Shown in pieces: positions 7,144 to 8,059 of a stretch of DNA of 8,059 bases; positions within the stretch are counted from its first letter, which is position 1, and every line of letters begins with the position of its first letter. A program made the position numbers and the translations under genes. The notes beneath the pieces were generated by a model, which saw nothing but the letters and a program-made list of their open reading frames with translations, was not told the origin of the DNA and searched no databases. The stretch comes from an uncultured Flavobacteriales bacterium (GTDB lineage: Bacteria; Bacteroidota; Bacteroidia; Flavobacteriales; Crocinitomicaceae): NCBI GenBank assembly GCA_946479985.1, contig CAMLIF010000144.1, positions 1 to 8,059 on the forward strand, in the 5' to 3' direction.

Positions 7144-8059
7144 TTAGTGAACCACCACTAATTTCATTGGAGCGAACATATTGTCGATTCCTGAAACGCG
7201 TACATGGTAAATTCCTTCGTTCCAGTTGGAAACTGAGAATTCGATTTTATTGCTTAATTGATGTGTGGCTGTTTCGTAAACCAGTTTTCCATTGTTGTCG
7301 TAAACAGAAACGGTTGCATCTGAAACCGGGTTTTGGAAACTTACTATTGCCAGATTATTGGCTGGATTTGGTACGATAAAGGCCTCGGAAATATTCGTTT
7401 CGTTCAATCCGGCATCGTCAATGTTATACAACACTTTGAAATCATCGAAGTAGAAACCATCATCTCTTGTTCCGCCATCTGCTTTAAGGATGAAGCGTAC
7501 TTTGATTGTTTCACCGATATAGTCGGATAAACTGATTTCTTCTAAAACCCATGAGTTCTGACTTCCGTCGTAGATTGGTTCACCATCAGGCTGCACAGAT
7601 CCGTTTGCATCTGTTCCTGCGTTTGTGTACATACCACATTGACCTTGCCACGTAGTTCCGTTATCTGTAGAAACCTGGAACTGACAGTAGTCATAATCCG
7701 TTTCAATTGCCCATTTCGCATAAAAACTCACACCCGCATCAGTTGCATTCGTCAAGTCGATTGCGTTTGTCAAAGCAAATGTTTTGTTTGCATTGTTTGC
7801 GTAGTCTCCTGTTGGACTATCCGTAAATGACTGGCTTGGCGAGTAAAATTCTGATGTTGTTGTTGCCCAGTTACCACTCCAGTTAGCCTGAGAATTTGCT
7901 TCGTCAATAAACTGAGTAGTTAATTCACCATAGGTTTTCACTATTGTGTCGTGTTTCACCCAAAGTCCGTTGTCGGTGTTTAGTACATATTTTATTTCAT
8001 CACCAAATTGGATTCCCGAATCTAAAGTGTAGGAAATTGCTCCGACTTCAGTTTCCATT
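7144..8059 (-). CDS. C-terminal part of a secreted protein (probably a metallopeptidase) with MAM-like module and type A T9SS sorting domain; 5' end outside window
   Basis: Seen: an open frame enters at the window edge and ends with TAA at 7146-7144, giving about 304 residues. The ATG at 8058 is probably internal because the first residues already lie within a beta-rich domain. Residues about 45-212 form a jelly-roll module of the MAM/immune-inhibitor-A-like kind, with SPSQSFTDSPTGDYANN, FQVSTDNGTTWQ and DDGFYFDDFKV. Residues about 226-304 form a type A sorting domain: FIVPNPANN, SVYDNNGKLVYE, WNEGIYHVRV and the terminal MKLVVVH. Known: this tail sends proteins through the type IX secretion system, where it is usually cleaved. 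Similar modules follow the catalytic domain of secreted Bacteroidota peptidases, notably M14 carboxypeptidases, so a secreted peptidase is my inference; no catalytic residues are in view. Other secreted enzymes or adhesins remain possible. The gene is followed 20 bases later by a strong terminator. Confidence 0.85.
   Translation of the reverse strand, partial: METEVGAISYTLDSGIQFGDEIKYVLNTDNGLWVKHDTIVKTYGELTTQFIDEANSQANWSGNWATTTSEFYSPSQSFTDSPTGDYANNANKTFALTNAIDLTNATDAGVSFYAKWAIETDYDYCQFQVSTDNGTTWQGQCGMYTNAGTDANGSVQPDGEPIYDGSQNSWVLEEISLSDYIGETIKVRFILKADGGTRDDGFYFDDFKVLYNIDDAGLNETNISEAFIVPNPANNLAIVSFQNPVSDATVSVYDNNGKLVYETATHQLSNKIEFSVSNWNEGIYHVRVSGIDNMFAPMKLVVVH

Noticed and set aside
7071..7379. 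Plus-strand open frame of 102 codons starting after a GAGGG sequence
   Set aside because: It runs through the terminator hairpin and then antisense through the conserved sorting domain of the minus-strand gene; its product has no recognisable features and is rich in residues expected from reversed coding sequence.
1..8059. CRISPR array, tRNA or rRNA genes, transposase, phage or defence genes
   Set aside because: No regularly spaced direct repeats, no cloverleaf or rRNA-like stretches and no such protein families were seen; almost all of the window is taken by five long minus-strand genes.

Overview
The window looks like a piece of a Bacteroidota chromosome, most likely Flavobacteriales (a Fluviicola/Crocinitomicaceae-like organism is my guess, not a proven placement). 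Three things point there. Two large secreted proteins carry C-terminal sorting domains of the type IX secretion system (T9SS), one of type A and one of type B (CHU_C/gliding-motility type). Start codons sit behind A/T-rich leaders without clear Shine-Dalgarno sequences. Base composition is moderate to low in GC. All recognisable genes lie on the minus strand, so transcription runs from high to low coordinates.

Layout in transcription order. (1) 8059-7144: the 3' part of a secreted protein whose N-terminus lies outside the window. It has a MAM/jelly-roll-like module and a type A T9SS tail, followed by a strong intrinsic terminator at 7124-7091. (2) 7090-6817: a noncoding stretch with three sequence oddities: a 44-base hairpin element of the type often scattered through genomes, a short tandem repeat and a 21-base hairpin. 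(3) 6816-3366: a compact three-gene unit encoding an FMN-dependent nitronate monooxygenase/FabK-like protein, a zinc-binding M16B peptidase subunit (HLFEH) and its zinc-less partner (R/Y pair). Stop and start codons overlap at both junctions (TAATG and ATGA), so translation is probably coupled. (4) After a 73-83 base gap, a giant secreted multidomain protein (3283-23) with a signal peptide, a Bacteroidota-type N-terminal module, about six fibronectin-III-like repeats and a CHU_C domain that stops several residues early.

The two M16 proteins almost certainly form one heterodimeric cytoplasmic peptidase. The link between that peptidase and the flavoprotein is known here only from gene order. 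The two T9SS substrates are cell-surface or secreted proteins and share no obvious pathway with the operon between them. No RNA gene, CRISPR array, transposase, phage gene or defence system is visible. I do not see a convincing undescribed system. The most unusual items are the intergenic hairpin element and the shortened CHU_C terminus.
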